A stretch of 34,018 bases of DNA from Auxenochlorella pyrenoidosa (lineage: Eukaryota > Chlorophyta > Trebouxiophyceae > Chlorellales > Chlorellaceae), in contig KQ481997.1 of the NCBI GenBank assembly GCA_001430745.1, positions 162,889 to 196,906 of the forward strand, written 5' to 3'. The stretch's first letter is position 1. Each line of letters begins with the position of its first letter. Position numbers and translations under genes: made by a program. Below, piece by piece: positions 20,474 to 31,440 of the stretch. The notes under the pieces are model-generated. The model searched no databases and had not been told where the DNA came from. It was given only the letters and a program-made list of their open reading frames with translations.

Positions 20474-21118
20474 GGCGGCTGAGGCTCAAAGCCGTTGGGT
20501 GCGGCGCAGCATAGCAGCCTGCGCTGCTGCCCCCGCAGACCATCGTTGCAGGGGTTGCGCAGAAGACGGAGGACCCTTGCACCCCAGTTCCCCAGCAAGT
20601 TCTTCTTTCCGAGCCCTGGGCTGCATGTACTCCACTGTTTGTCCCAAGCCATCATGCCCTTTGCCGACATGCCAGGTGACTGCTTTTCGTGCGCACAGCA
20701 AGGGAAGGTGGCCAGCATGATGCATGCAGAGAAGGCGGCGACGCATGAAGAGCCGAGGCCTCCATGACAGACAGGCCTGCAATTTGTTCCTGAAAGGGAT
20801 TGTGACCACTGTGAGCTGCAGTGTTAAGAGCAAGGGCTCTGCTCCTGCCAGGCAGCTGTCGGCCCGGGCCGCCAAAGCGGGCCCGCTTTGGCGCGCTGCG
20901 GCGGGACGGGCGGCTCTGCTGGTGCCGCCCTGGCCGCTGACGGCACAAAAAGCTGAAATATTTGAATTGCACAGCGATCGACGTGTCGTGAAGGTGTCGA
21001 GCTGCTCCCGCAACGTTACCGCAGCTGCGAGCAGCTCGCGTTCGGCCGTCCCCGAACTCTGCGTAGCCTCGACTGGCAGATCAAGTGTGAGCAGCTGTGA
21101 GCAGCCCGTGGCGGCGCC
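20474..21118. other. 645-base spacer: 3' UTR of LEA copy 2 and promoter of the giant gene
   Basis: No independent gene is seen. It contains the possible alternative LEA exon at 20699-20767 and an AT-rich island at 20944-20970 (AAAAAGCTGAAATATTTGAA), unusual for this GC-rich sequence and about 150 bases before the ATG at 21119, which is a fair place for a core promoter. Confidence 0.5.
20699..20767 (+). other. Possible alternative terminal exon of LEA-like copy 2
   Basis: After an acceptor (GCGCACAG, ending 20698) there is a 23-codon open frame ending in TGA, reading QGKVASMMHAEKAATHEEPR before two Pro residues. KAATHEE resembles the GATHEYE stretch near the end of copy 1. A donor at 20417 (after KAAT) would join it in phase. 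The donor GTGCCG is weak, so this may be a decayed ancestral exon. Confidence 0.35.
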
Positions 21119-24100
21119 ATGGGCAAGAAAAAGAAGAAAGCCCAGCTTGGGGCTTGGGCCGACGAGGAGGAGGGCGAGGCCTTCACTCCGGCGCCTCGTG
21201 GGAAAGCAGGTCGGCGCCAACTTTCGCGCAAGCAGCAGCGGCGCGCGACGGCAGCGGCCTGGGAGGAGGGCAGCAACAGCGAGGATCCGCCCGCCCCTGC
21301 CGGTGCGCCGCCTGCCCTGCCATCCCAGCCTGGCCTGCGCCTGCCCCTGTCAGACTTGGAGAAGGCTAATAATATACACGAGTCATCTGGGACCACGGTC
21401 AAGGTGAGGCAGGGACAGACACTGCGTTAGACAGGAGGCAGCAAGGTGAACATAGATGCCATCCATCCGCTCACCCACATCTGTTGCTCACCAACAGCTG
21501 GTGCACACGAGCCCCCCCCACCTTGGCACCCCCCCACGAATTGCAGCACACGACGCCGCGCAACGATGCTGCCTCTTCCGCGCAGCACCCAACCAGGCTG
21601 TCATTGCCATCGCCCGAGGCGTTTGCGGCATCCCAGGCGGTGGGTGGCCCGCCACGCTGTTGACTGCTGGGGAGGCGCATGCGCTGTCGTACCTGCGTCC
21701 ATGCCTGCAGAGTCCTTGAGAAAGCCGACACCCCCTTCCCTGCCCTGCAGCGGAGCAGCGGCAGCTTCAAGGCATTCGGCCCGCCGCTGCGCTACCCCAG
21801 CTGCGACAACTCCCCGCAGGCAAGCTGGCACAGGAGCAGCCTGTTGACGCGCAGCAGCAAGCTCATCATTTCCTAGACGCTTCTCGCCCTCTGGTTCTAC
21901 ATTTTTAGCATTCGGGCTCGCATCTTGAGCCTGCTCACGCCTGCGCCGCCCTCCCTGCTCCTCATGCAAACGCAACAGTGCACCCGTGTGTGCCCTGCAG
22001 GTGTCGGAGCGCCTGCAGCACCCGTCGCCACCGCTATCAGCTCGGCTGGCCGGCGGCCCAGACGAGAGCCCGCAGCAGGCTGAGCAGCAGTCTGGCGGCA
22101 ACGGCGGCGGCGGGCTCAGCCTTGCTGGGAAGCGTGGCCGCGGCAGCCGGCTGCAGCGCCCATCGGCAAAGGTCTTGTCGCATGCAAGCATCGACGGCGA
22201 GGAGGAAGAGGAGGAGGAGGAGGCAGAGCACGCGAGCGGTCTCGGCTTGCAGCGGCAGCAGCTTGCAGCCGCGTTCACAGTGCCGGCCGGCAGCGATGAG
22301 GACGAAGGAGCAGAGGACGAGCTGGCAGCAGCTGGGGAGGAGGAGCAGGCAGGGAGTGGTGGCAGCAGCGTGCTGGCTGTGGAATCGGCGGCGGCCTCGT
22401 TCACCTTTGGCGGGGGCTTGGCAGCGTCTTCCCAGGCAATGCTGGGCCGTGGCCTGTTCAGCTTTGCTGCAGGCGCCGGCGCCTTGCCCGCGCAGCCCAG
22501 CCCGCAGCAGCCGGCAGCGCTGCAAGGCCGCTCCCGCTTCGCTTTTGCTGCCGAGTCACCGCCGACAAGCGCTGCCGCGGCGCCTCCCATTGGCCCGGCC
22601 TCGCCGCCCCTGAGCACTGCGCAGGCCCCCAACCCGCCTCTCTTCAGCTTTGCTGCCATGGCGGCAGCTGCCAGCCCCACTGCTGCTGCAGCCCTGGGGT
22701 CGCAGCATGGCCAGCCGGGCGGTCATGGCGGCGGCGTGCCGCAGCCTCCTGCCAGCGCAGGCAGCGCGGCGCCGCTCCCGGCGGCGCTGTCCCCCGGCTC
22801 CAGCGAGGAGGATGCCTTCTTCTCGGCAGCACAGAGCCGCGCCACCTCGGCGGCGCTCACCGCCTATGCCTCTGCCGTCAGCCTCAGGTGAGGGTCTCAA
22901 GTGATGAGTTGATAGATAAGAAAGAATGAGGAGGAATCGAAGCGAAGGCAAGGCTTGGTGCAGGGCATGCCTGCCTGCAGCCATGCCGCAGCCTGCCGGC
23001 CCAGCAGGCCCGAACGTTGACCAGGCACCCAGCACCTCCTGCCCCGCCCCTGCCCGCAGCCGCAGCGGCGGCGACAGCCCCACCCGCAGCAGCGCCGCCA
23101 CCCCTCTGCGTGCTGACCCCGATGACCCTGCTGAGGCCGCTGAGGCTGGAGAGCTGTGCGGCAACAGCATGGCTGCCGGCGCCAGCGCCAGTGCTGATGC
23201 CGCCCCAGCACTGGGCGTCCACCCTGGCCCAGCCCCCAAGGGCCCTCCCTCAGTGCTGGAGCAGCTGCAGCAGACTGCACAGAAGCTGAGCGCTGCCGCA
23301 GAGGCAGAGGCTGGGGCAGCTGAAGGCAGCCAGGAGGTTGACGAGGAGGAAGAGGAGAAGGATCTGGCAGCAGTGGAGAATCAGCCCCTGGAGCAAGTGG
23401 GATGGCCGCAGGTGCAGCCGGCAGGGGCGTCAGCCCCAGTGCTGCAGCCCTCGCCCTTTGCGGGGGAGCCATTCATGGCGGCTGTCTCTCCCATGCAGCC
23501 GACTCAGGCCGCACCACTGGCAGCTGCGCCATCCCCTGTTGCGACGGCAGCACCAGCAGCGGCGCCGGCAGAGGCTTCAGCAGAGCCTTGGTTGGCCGCC
23601 TCGGCAGCTCAGGCTGACATCGCTGCAGCCAGCGAGGCACCGCCAGCATGCTCAGCCGGAGCTTCGCCCGCCTCGTTGCGCACAGCTAGCCCTGCAGCAG
23701 CATCGCCAGCGGCGCAGCCCGCTGCCGCCCGGCCGCTACTCTTTGCTGGCTCGCCGCTGCAGTTGGCAAATGGGCCAGCTGCAGAAGTGGCACAGGAGGG
23801 TGCAGCTGAGCCTCTCTCTCAGATGGCCCCGTGGTCACCAAAGTCTGCGGCAGCCTGGCAGCAGTCTCCCAGGCCTGCTGCCGCCCTGGCACAGCAGTCG
23901 TGGCCGCGGCCAGTGCAGCAGGATGTTGTGCATCCGGGCGGAATGCAACCAGCAGATGCGCCAGTGGCGGCGCCAGCAGAGGAGTCGGCACCAGCATTCG
24001 TTGCTGCATCTGCCGAGCAGGCGGCCGGGTCCGCTGCCGAGGAGGCGCAAACCGTGGTGGTGGCCGCCCAGGCTCGGGTGCTGGCATCTGCGCCCGTGTC

Positions 24101-27100
24101 GCCGGCGCTGCCCTTGCACACGGCAGAGCCGCTGCAGCCGCCGGCGACGGCGCCCGCCCTGGGGCGCTCCCTCACGCGCCACCTGGTGCGGACGCTCACG
24201 GCGCAGCGGGAGAGCGACCAGTCTCCGCGCCTCCTGCTGCAGGCGAGTGCTATAGCTGCCACGGCTAAGATCGTGCCGCTCGTTGCAGCATCATAGAATG
24301 CACATGAGTTGGGACGGGGCTGTCCCATGTACCGGGTGAAACGTTTACAACGTGATACAGAACGCATGCATGCATGCCAAACGGCTGCATGGTGCCTGAC
24401 AGCTGCGCCCACCCTTTCATCCTTTTCTGCAGGAGGCGCAGCGGCACCTGCTGCACGCCTTTGAGATGCTGCCTTCGACGTCGGCGCTCTCAGGCAAGCG
24501 CCCTGCAGCACTTGCGTGCTGCTTGTGGGGTCTCACGCCTGCAGCAGCCTGTCGCCAGCCGTTACGCCTGGGCAGCAGGTTGAAGTGTTTTTCCATGCTG
24601 TCATGGAATGCTGCTGGGCGTGTCCGCCACCTCAGCATGCACTGTCCCAACACACCTCCGCAGGTGCCACCAGCGGGCAGGCAGAGCGGCAGTTTGTGGG
24701 GCAGCATGAGGCACTGCAGGACAGCGGCAGCAGCGGCAGCTGTGCAGGGGGCGCGGAGCTGGCGCCGGTTGGCAGCGAGTGCAGCACAGAGCCAATGGCG
24801 GCTGGCAGTTGTGGCAGTGCCGGCCTGGAAGCAGCTGAGCTGACTGAGCATGTGTGCGAGGCAGAGCGGGGGCAGCAGCCTGGACCAGCCTGCAAGGCCT
24901 CGGCGGACCAGCACCCTGTAGCTGTCGATGAGCCAGGGCATGAGGAAAGCGACGCCCTGCCAGCAGTCGAAGCAGGGCTGGGCCTGGAGCCGGAGCTAGT
25001 AGTCCAGCGAGCAGCTGCAGACAGCGAGGGCCTGTCTGCCGTAGCTTCAGCTGCAGAAAGCGAGGGCCTGCTCGACCCAGCTGCAGCTGCTGAGGTTGAT
25101 GCTGTGGCGGCCGATGAGGGCGAGGAGGAGGCTGCTTACAGCCTGGAAGCCTCTGCAGCAGGCAGCCGCTGTGCAGCAGAGGCACAGGGGCCTGCAATGA
25201 TGGGAGCCAGCCAAGAGGTCATGGCAGCCCAGGTCGAGCCTCAGCTGGCCGACGAAGCAGAGGCAGCGGCAGCCACAGCTGAGCAGGAGGCGCCGTGGCT
25301 GCCGGCTGCCCCTGCTGGCGTAGGCATGGCGCCACATGCGGCGACCGCAGAGTGCAGCACCGAAAGCCTGGTGATGGCTGTTGATGCAGAGGAAGAGGTA
25401 GAGGACGCAAAGGCTGGCGAGGAGCCAGCGCTGCAAATGGAGGCAGCGGCCAGTGGCACAGCGGTTGCTGGCCCTCTTGCCACATCATCGGCCCTGAGCG
25501 GTGGCAGCAACAATCTGCAGCCGCCTGCGCCTGCAGAGCACTCCCTGCGTGCCTCTGTTGCCAGCAGTGCTGGCAGCAGTGCTGACGACGAGGAGGACGA
25601 GGAGGAGCAATCGGCGGCGACGCCAACCAAGGCTGCAGCATCCCTTGCGCAGCCAGCAGCGGCAGAAGCCAGCTGCGGCGGATGCGACTTGCGCGCCTCG
25701 GTCTCCTCTTTGGCCAGCACAGCTGGCAGCGATGAGGCGGCTGCAGCGACGGCAGGGGCAGAGGAGGTCAGCACCGGCGGCGACTTGCGCGCTTCTGCCG
25801 CCTCTTCTGGCAGCAGCGCCGCTCCCAGCGACAGCGTCAGCAATGCTGCAGAGCTGGCGGACGATCGGGAGCAGCTGCCTGGCTCGGATGAGGAGGACAA
25901 GTGCAGCAGCAGCTGTTCGGCAGCACACGGTGGGCCAGCGCATGCAGCGCCAGAGGCGGCACTGGCCGAGGATGAAGCGGCAGGCGGCTCATGGGAGGAG
26001 GAGGCGGCAGTGGAGGAAGGCGAGGCGGGGATGGCAGTGGCGGAACAGGAGGGCGCGACAGTGGCTGGGAAGGAGGCGGCAGTGGCTGAGAAGGAGCCGG
26101 CTGCAGCAGATGAGAGCCAGCAGGAGGCGGCTGTGGCTGAGGAGGACATGCAAGCAGCAGCAGCAGCGCAGCTCGCTGCTGCCCAAGCCAGGACGCCTCG
26201 CCTGCCAGCTGAGCACGTGGCTGAGGCCCTCACCTCAACAGCACATGCAGCTGCGGGGGTGGAGGACAGCCTGGATGCCGCCGTGCCTGCAGTCGTGCCT
26301 GCCCAGCATGCACGTCGCGAGGCCTCCTCAGAGTCTCTGGTGCTGCAGGACAGCGTGTGCACCCTGGCGCAGCCTGGTGAGCGTCACGCTGCATGCTCGG
26401 CTGCTTGCTGGGGCTGGCTCAGCTCGGCACAGCTCAGCGGCGCAGGTTGCGGTGCAATTCAAGTTCAAAGGGGCAACGTTGGCACAGCTGCTGGCACCTG
26501 CATTGGCAGGCCTGATCCCCCACCCCTGCGCACACGTGTAGTCAGAGCTGCCTTCACTGGGGACTGCACGTGCCGTGCTGCTTTGATCTTCTGCATGCAC
26601 CATCCACACACCCTGCCTGCAGAAGCCAGCCTGGCTCCGGGGCAGCGGCTGCCGCCCCTTCCCATGGTCGATCCCCTCCTGGCAGCCTCTGATATGCCAT
26701 CAGCCCGCAGGCAGCCCGAGGCTGGTGGGAATGCCACATCCCCACCCTCCCACAAGCCAGAAGCCGCCGGAGTGGGCTTGGCGCAGGCTTGGGCAGCCGC
26801 TTGCGGGGCCGCCCTGCAGCGCGACGACCCCCGCTTCCCGGCAATCAACCTGACAGCTGCGGTGGACCCCGCAGCCCTCCAGCCACCGGAGGCGGCTGCA
26901 GGTGACTTGCTTGACGCAGCTGGCAGGGCGCTCACGGCGCCGGCAGCGTTGATGGCGCTGGTGGCGGCCAAGGCGGCACAGCTGGCTTCGGCGCCCACCT
27001 GGAGGATGGAGGGCGCGCTGGCTGCAGCAGCGGCGGCAGCCGGCAGCTGCACCGAGGGGGCGGCGCAGGCAGCAGAGGATGGCGGGGCGGCGCAGCGCTC

Positions 27101-30100
27101 GCCGTTGCTTCAGGAGCATGGCTGGCTGCAGCGCAGCGACTCGCCGCTGTGGGGTCCGCAGGAGATGTTGGAGGTGGCAGCAGCGGCGGCGGCCCAAATG
27201 GCAACAAGCCCCCCGCCCGAGGCTGCAGGGCGTGTGCCAGGCGCCGCCGCCGGCGATGACAACACACCTGGGCCGCTGCAGGATGGGCTGCGCGAGCCTG
27301 CTCGCGCTGTGCAGCAGCAGCAGCAGTGGCCGCCGCCCGTGGCCCCCGCGGCTGCTGCAGCAGCTGGGCTGGGCAGCATCAAGCGCAGCAATGCGCCTGC
27401 GCTGCCGCTGGCGCTGCGGCCGCTGGGCCACGCCGGCAGCGGCGCGTTCGTCACCGCACGCAGCCAGCAGTCTGATGAGGACAGCGGCGCTGAGCAGGCT
27501 GCCGAGGAGAACGTGGCCTCGCCAAGCACCGAGCCCTTCCGGTGGGGCTGCACAGGGGTCTCCAGCTGCTGCCAATCGGGGCAGCCGTCTTGTCTGGGGC
27601 ATGGGGCATGCCTGGTTGGGGCGCCCAGCCTGCCTGCCTGCAAGCACGCCCCAAGGAGCACTGCACAGCGCCTCACGCCTCTCCATGTGCCTGTCTGCCC
27701 CTGCCGCATGCAGGCACTGCCTGGCATACACCCCCGGCACCCGCAGCGCACAGGAGCACCGCCCGCTGGGAGCGGCGGCGCAGGGCACCGGAGGAAGGCT
27801 CCCGAGGCGGCCAGAGCTCGACGGGCGGGGCGCCCGGGCGGGTGCCAGCGGCGACAAGCTTGACGGGCAGGCAGAGGGTGGCCTGCACGGCCAGAAGCAG
27901 CGCCTCCTGCAGGGCCATGAGCAGGTGGAGCGTCGCAGCAGCGGCATCATGGCCGCCTGGGGGCAGCCCGCCACCGAGGCGGCAGAGCAGGAGCACCCTA
28001 CAGAGCAGGGACAGGCGCGGGGCAGCCCGCAGGGCAGCAGCCAGGCCGGCAAGGAGCAGCAGCCGGCAGCCCTGGATGTGGCTCCGGGCCCGCAGGGGCA
28101 CCAGCACAGCACCGCTCGCGCGCTGCATGCCGGCCAGGACACTATGGGTGCAGCCGCTGCCTTCGCCAACGCAGCCGTTCCTCCTGCCGGCGCGGGCTGG
28201 CAGTGGAAGGGCCTGCTGACGCCGCGCTCCTGCCCTGCCAGTGAGCTTGCTGCAGAAGCGGCGGCTGCGGCTGCCGCGGGAGGGGGCCCTGTGCAGCAGC
28301 AGAGCCCGGGGGCCGGCAGCGCCAAGAAGCGGCGGCAGCCGCAGGCGGCCTCGTCTCGGGCGGCCCCGACTCGATCAGCCGCTGCGCGCAGGCTGCACGG
28401 CGGCAGCCCCCCACGCCTGGCCACACCTTGCCCCAGGGGAGCCTTTGCAGCGACCCCTGGGCGCGCAGCAGCTGCTGCAGCAGTGTTTGCAGCGGCCGCT
28501 GCGGCGCCAGAATCTCCCGCGATGCCGACTGTGGTACAGCCCTCGCCAGCCCAGCTCAGCCCGGAGAGCCTGCGGTACCGCCAGTCCCTGGCGCAGGCTG
28601 CACCCAGCGTCCAGCAGGCGGCCAAGATTGGCGCTACAGGGCAGCACAGCCCCGACAGCCAGCGCTTCAAGCAGCAGGCGGCGCAGACGTCGGTGGCTGT
28701 GTCCCAGCTGCAGCTGCGCCGGCTGATGAGCGAGGCGCACCAGGGCATGCCGGCTGCGGCAGCGGAGGCAGAGGAGGATCTGCTGGAGGAGCGCCTGGCA
28801 GGCATAGAGCGAGAGGCACACCTGGCCACCCCAACGTCCCGCTACTGGCCGCCCCAGCAGGAGCAGCAGGAGCAGCAGGCGGGGGCAGAGACGCCGCGGG
28901 GCAGTGTTGTTGGCAGCGCCGCCGCTGCCGGACGCCCATCCTCACCTGACCTGAAGGCACAAGTCAAGCAGCAGCCGCTGTCCCCGGGCATCCCCGCAGC
29001 CGTCATCGGCGCCCGCCTTGCGCAGGCGGAGCAGGTGGGCAGGGCCTGCAGGTGCCTGTGTGTGATGACCGTGAGCGCGGCAAAGCGTGCCTCTGGCGAC
29101 AACATGTGCTTGACTCACAGCTTCTGCCTCCACCGGGTGCCACACCACCCCAGGCTGGCTTGCCGCTTGTGCTCTGCGGCGTCAAGCGCCAGGGCCCCAT
29201 CTCCTGTCCTCCCCACCGCCACCCCCCCACCCGCCCCACATACCACACCCCGCCCCTCCCTGCAGCTGACCCCCATCTCCGCGCTGCGTGCGCTGCGCTC
29301 CAGCCTGGCGCTGATGGCGGGCGCGCACGATGGCGCCGCGGGGCGCGGCGCCGGCTGGGCCGCCCAGCAGCACCAGATGCAGGGCATCCTGGAGCGGGTG
29401 GAGGCGCGATTCAGGTGCGTGCAAGGCGGGGCCAGCAGGCCTGGGGAGGAGCTCTCCCCTCCTCCCCTTCAGCCTGGGGAGGAGCTCGCCCAGGCGGAGG
29501 GTTGGAGCACGATGGGCAGGCGTCTCAAGGCGCCGCAGCCGCCGGATGCAAACGAGCTGGAATGCAGGCGGAGAGTCTCCTGTGTGAGCGTGGCATTGGG
29601 ACGCCCAATGCCCTCAAACCCAGCTGTGCATGAGCGCTGCCTGGTCGGCTGCAAAGCAGGCGGGCCCTTCCTGTCTGTACCCTGCAGGGAGGCGCGGGAG
29701 CAGGCGCAGCAGGAGGCGGAGCTGCGGCACGACCTGGAGCAGCAGGTGGGTCAGGGGTTGCAGCTGTGCGGCAACAAGTGTGCACCTGCAGTGGGAGCTA
29801 TGTACAGAGCACCTAACACCTCGCTCTCAACGCAGCATCAAAGCAGGCCTGAAGCGCCTCTGCCGCCCTGCCCAGCGCACCATGGGCCACGCTGAGCAGG
29901 CCACCCTTCAGTCAACACATCCCCACCCTGCGTCGCGCACCCGCGCCCCACACAAGTGCAGGTGTTTGCCCTGAAGCAGCGGGTGGAGGAGCTGGACGGG
30001 GCTGCCGAGGAGGCAGAGACGCTCCGGCTGGATCTCATGGAGGCCCGCAGGGAGGTGCAGGAGCTGCAGCACCGGCAGCACCGCTGGAAGGCGGAGCAGG

Positions 30101-31032
30101 CGGGAGAGGAGGAGGCGCCCCCGGAGCGGCGGCAGCCGCGCCAGCGGGAGCGCATGGACTGGGAGGAGCGGGCTGGCCAGGAGCGGCATGGCCAGGAGCG
30201 GCAGCAGGGGCGGGAGCGCTGGGAGGGGGAGGCGGCGTATGCGGCATCGGCGGCGGCGCAGCGCCAGCGAGCAGAGGAGGAGGAGCGTCGGATTGCGGCG
30301 CTCCTGCGGCAGCACCAGCAGCGCCAGCTGCAGCGGCGGCAGCAGGAGGAGGAGGAGGCGCGCCAGGCCCAGCTGCGGCGGCAGCAGGAGCAGGAGGCGC
30401 AGCAGCGCAGGGAGGCGCGGCGGGCAGAGGCGCAGCGCCGCGAGGCAACAGAGGCGGCGGCAGAGGCGCGGCTGGCCCCGCCAGCCTACCCTTCGTACCC
30501 CTATGACCGCTCCTTCAGGCCCGCCATCCAGCACAACCTTGAGGAGCAGGAGGCGTTCTACTACGGCGCGCGCCACGCTGCGCAGCCGGTGCCTACCGCC
30601 GCCCGGCCGCGGTCGGCGGCCCAAGCGGCGGCGGCGGCCGTGGCGGGCACCCTGCCGCAGCAGTCGTCGTTTGAGAGGGAGCCGCCGTTCTATGGAGGCC
30701 CAGACCTGGCTGCCACAGCTGGCTCCGAGGCCCGGCACCGACCGCTGCCGCGGCAGTATGCCACAATCGGCGTGCCCGCTGCGCACGCTGCGGCCGCCCC
30801 ACCTGCCAGGGCGGCCGGCGGGCGCGAGCAGGCACCCCGCCACCCTCAGCCGGCGCAGCAGGCGCAGCGCAAGGCAGCCTCGCTGTTGGACGCCCGCGCC
30901 TTCACCCCGCTGGGTGCAGGCGCTGCCGGGCTGCTTCGCGAGGAGCGGCAGGCGCAGGAGCTGGCGCGGCGGGCAGGGCGGCACGATGCGGCTGCTGCGT
31001 ATGACCCTTGCCAGTACCATACCATGTTTTGA
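21119..31032 (+). CDS. Giant disordered protein with C-terminal coiled coil, function unknown
   Basis: Exons 21119-21403, 21751-21819, 22001-22887, 23060-24242, 24433-24493, 24664-26376, 26623-27541, 27714-29034, 29266-29414, 29688-29745 and 29962-31032 all join in phase to 2571 aa. The N-terminus (MGKKKKKAQLGAWADEEEGE) is basic then acidic. Residues about 250-335 hold four FxF[A/G] motifs (FTFG, FSFA, FAFA, FSFA). The middle is Ala/Glu/Ser/Gln-rich and probably unstructured, with three LRAS[V/A] repeats at about 1121, 1170 and 1201, each followed by Ser and acidic runs. From about residue 2150 it becomes helical and Glu/Arg/Gln-rich (VFALKQRVEELDGAAEEAET onward), a coiled coil through about 2390, and ends in a Tyr-containing tail (YDPCQYHTMF). 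I recognise no enzyme domain. Three donors are GC. A scaffold or structural role is a guess. Two adjacent genes are possible, but no stop or promoter interrupts the chain. Confidence 0.7.
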
Positions 31033-31440
31033 CTGCCTTTACTGTTGACACTTCCATTGCATGCCACTCCTAATCAGCAGCCATGTGGTTTGAGTTGCGC
31101 AACCCTGCCAGCGGAGGATGTCAAAGAGGGCCGGCCCCTGCTCACGACAATGTGCAGTGAGGAAGCATGGTCTGCCGGGCCAGTCAGTCCTCCGCTCACA
31201 ATCCAGCCAACAGTGTGCCTAAAGGGTGAATTCATGTCGCAGTCGCCATTAGCCACCCTCATCTATGTGCCCTTTGCTGTCTCCTCTCATGCCGCGTCTG
31301 CTGCAGATGCTGATTCCTCTCGAAATGCCGCTCTGCTCTCTTCGCGTCATTATCTTTGCTTCAGCTTCAAACCGACGTAAAACAGACAGGCAGGTGGTGA
31401 AAGCTTGCAGCGAGCACCCCCGAAAAGGGTCGACGGCAGT
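31033..31440. other. Spacer between the giant gene and the kinase gene
   Basis: These 408 bases should contain the 3' UTR of the giant gene and the promoter and 5' UTR of the kinase. The sequence is less GC-rich than the genes. No TGTAA signal, TATA box or further ORF stands out. Confidence 0.5.

Noticed and set aside
22401..22650. Nucleoporin FG-repeat domain in the giant protein
   Set aside because: Only four FxF motifs and only one true FxFG; far fewer than in nucleoporins.
24300..24420. End of one gene and start of another inside the giant gene
   Set aside because: There is a stop in the intron at about 24296, but exons on either side join in phase through a GC donor at 24243 and a good acceptor at 24432, so one gene is simpler. 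cDNA could overturn this.
25241..26362. 373-codon Ser/Ala-rich minus-strand frame
   Set aside because: Mirror of exon 6 of the giant gene; its Ser/Ala runs are the reverse reading of Glu/Ala/Gly-type codons.
26700..28829. 709-codon open frame on the minus strand
   Set aside because: It lies opposite the giant gene's exons 7 and 8. In very GC-rich DNA the opposite strand of coding sequence lacks stops. The plus frame has splice-consistent exons; the minus frame has none that I could see.
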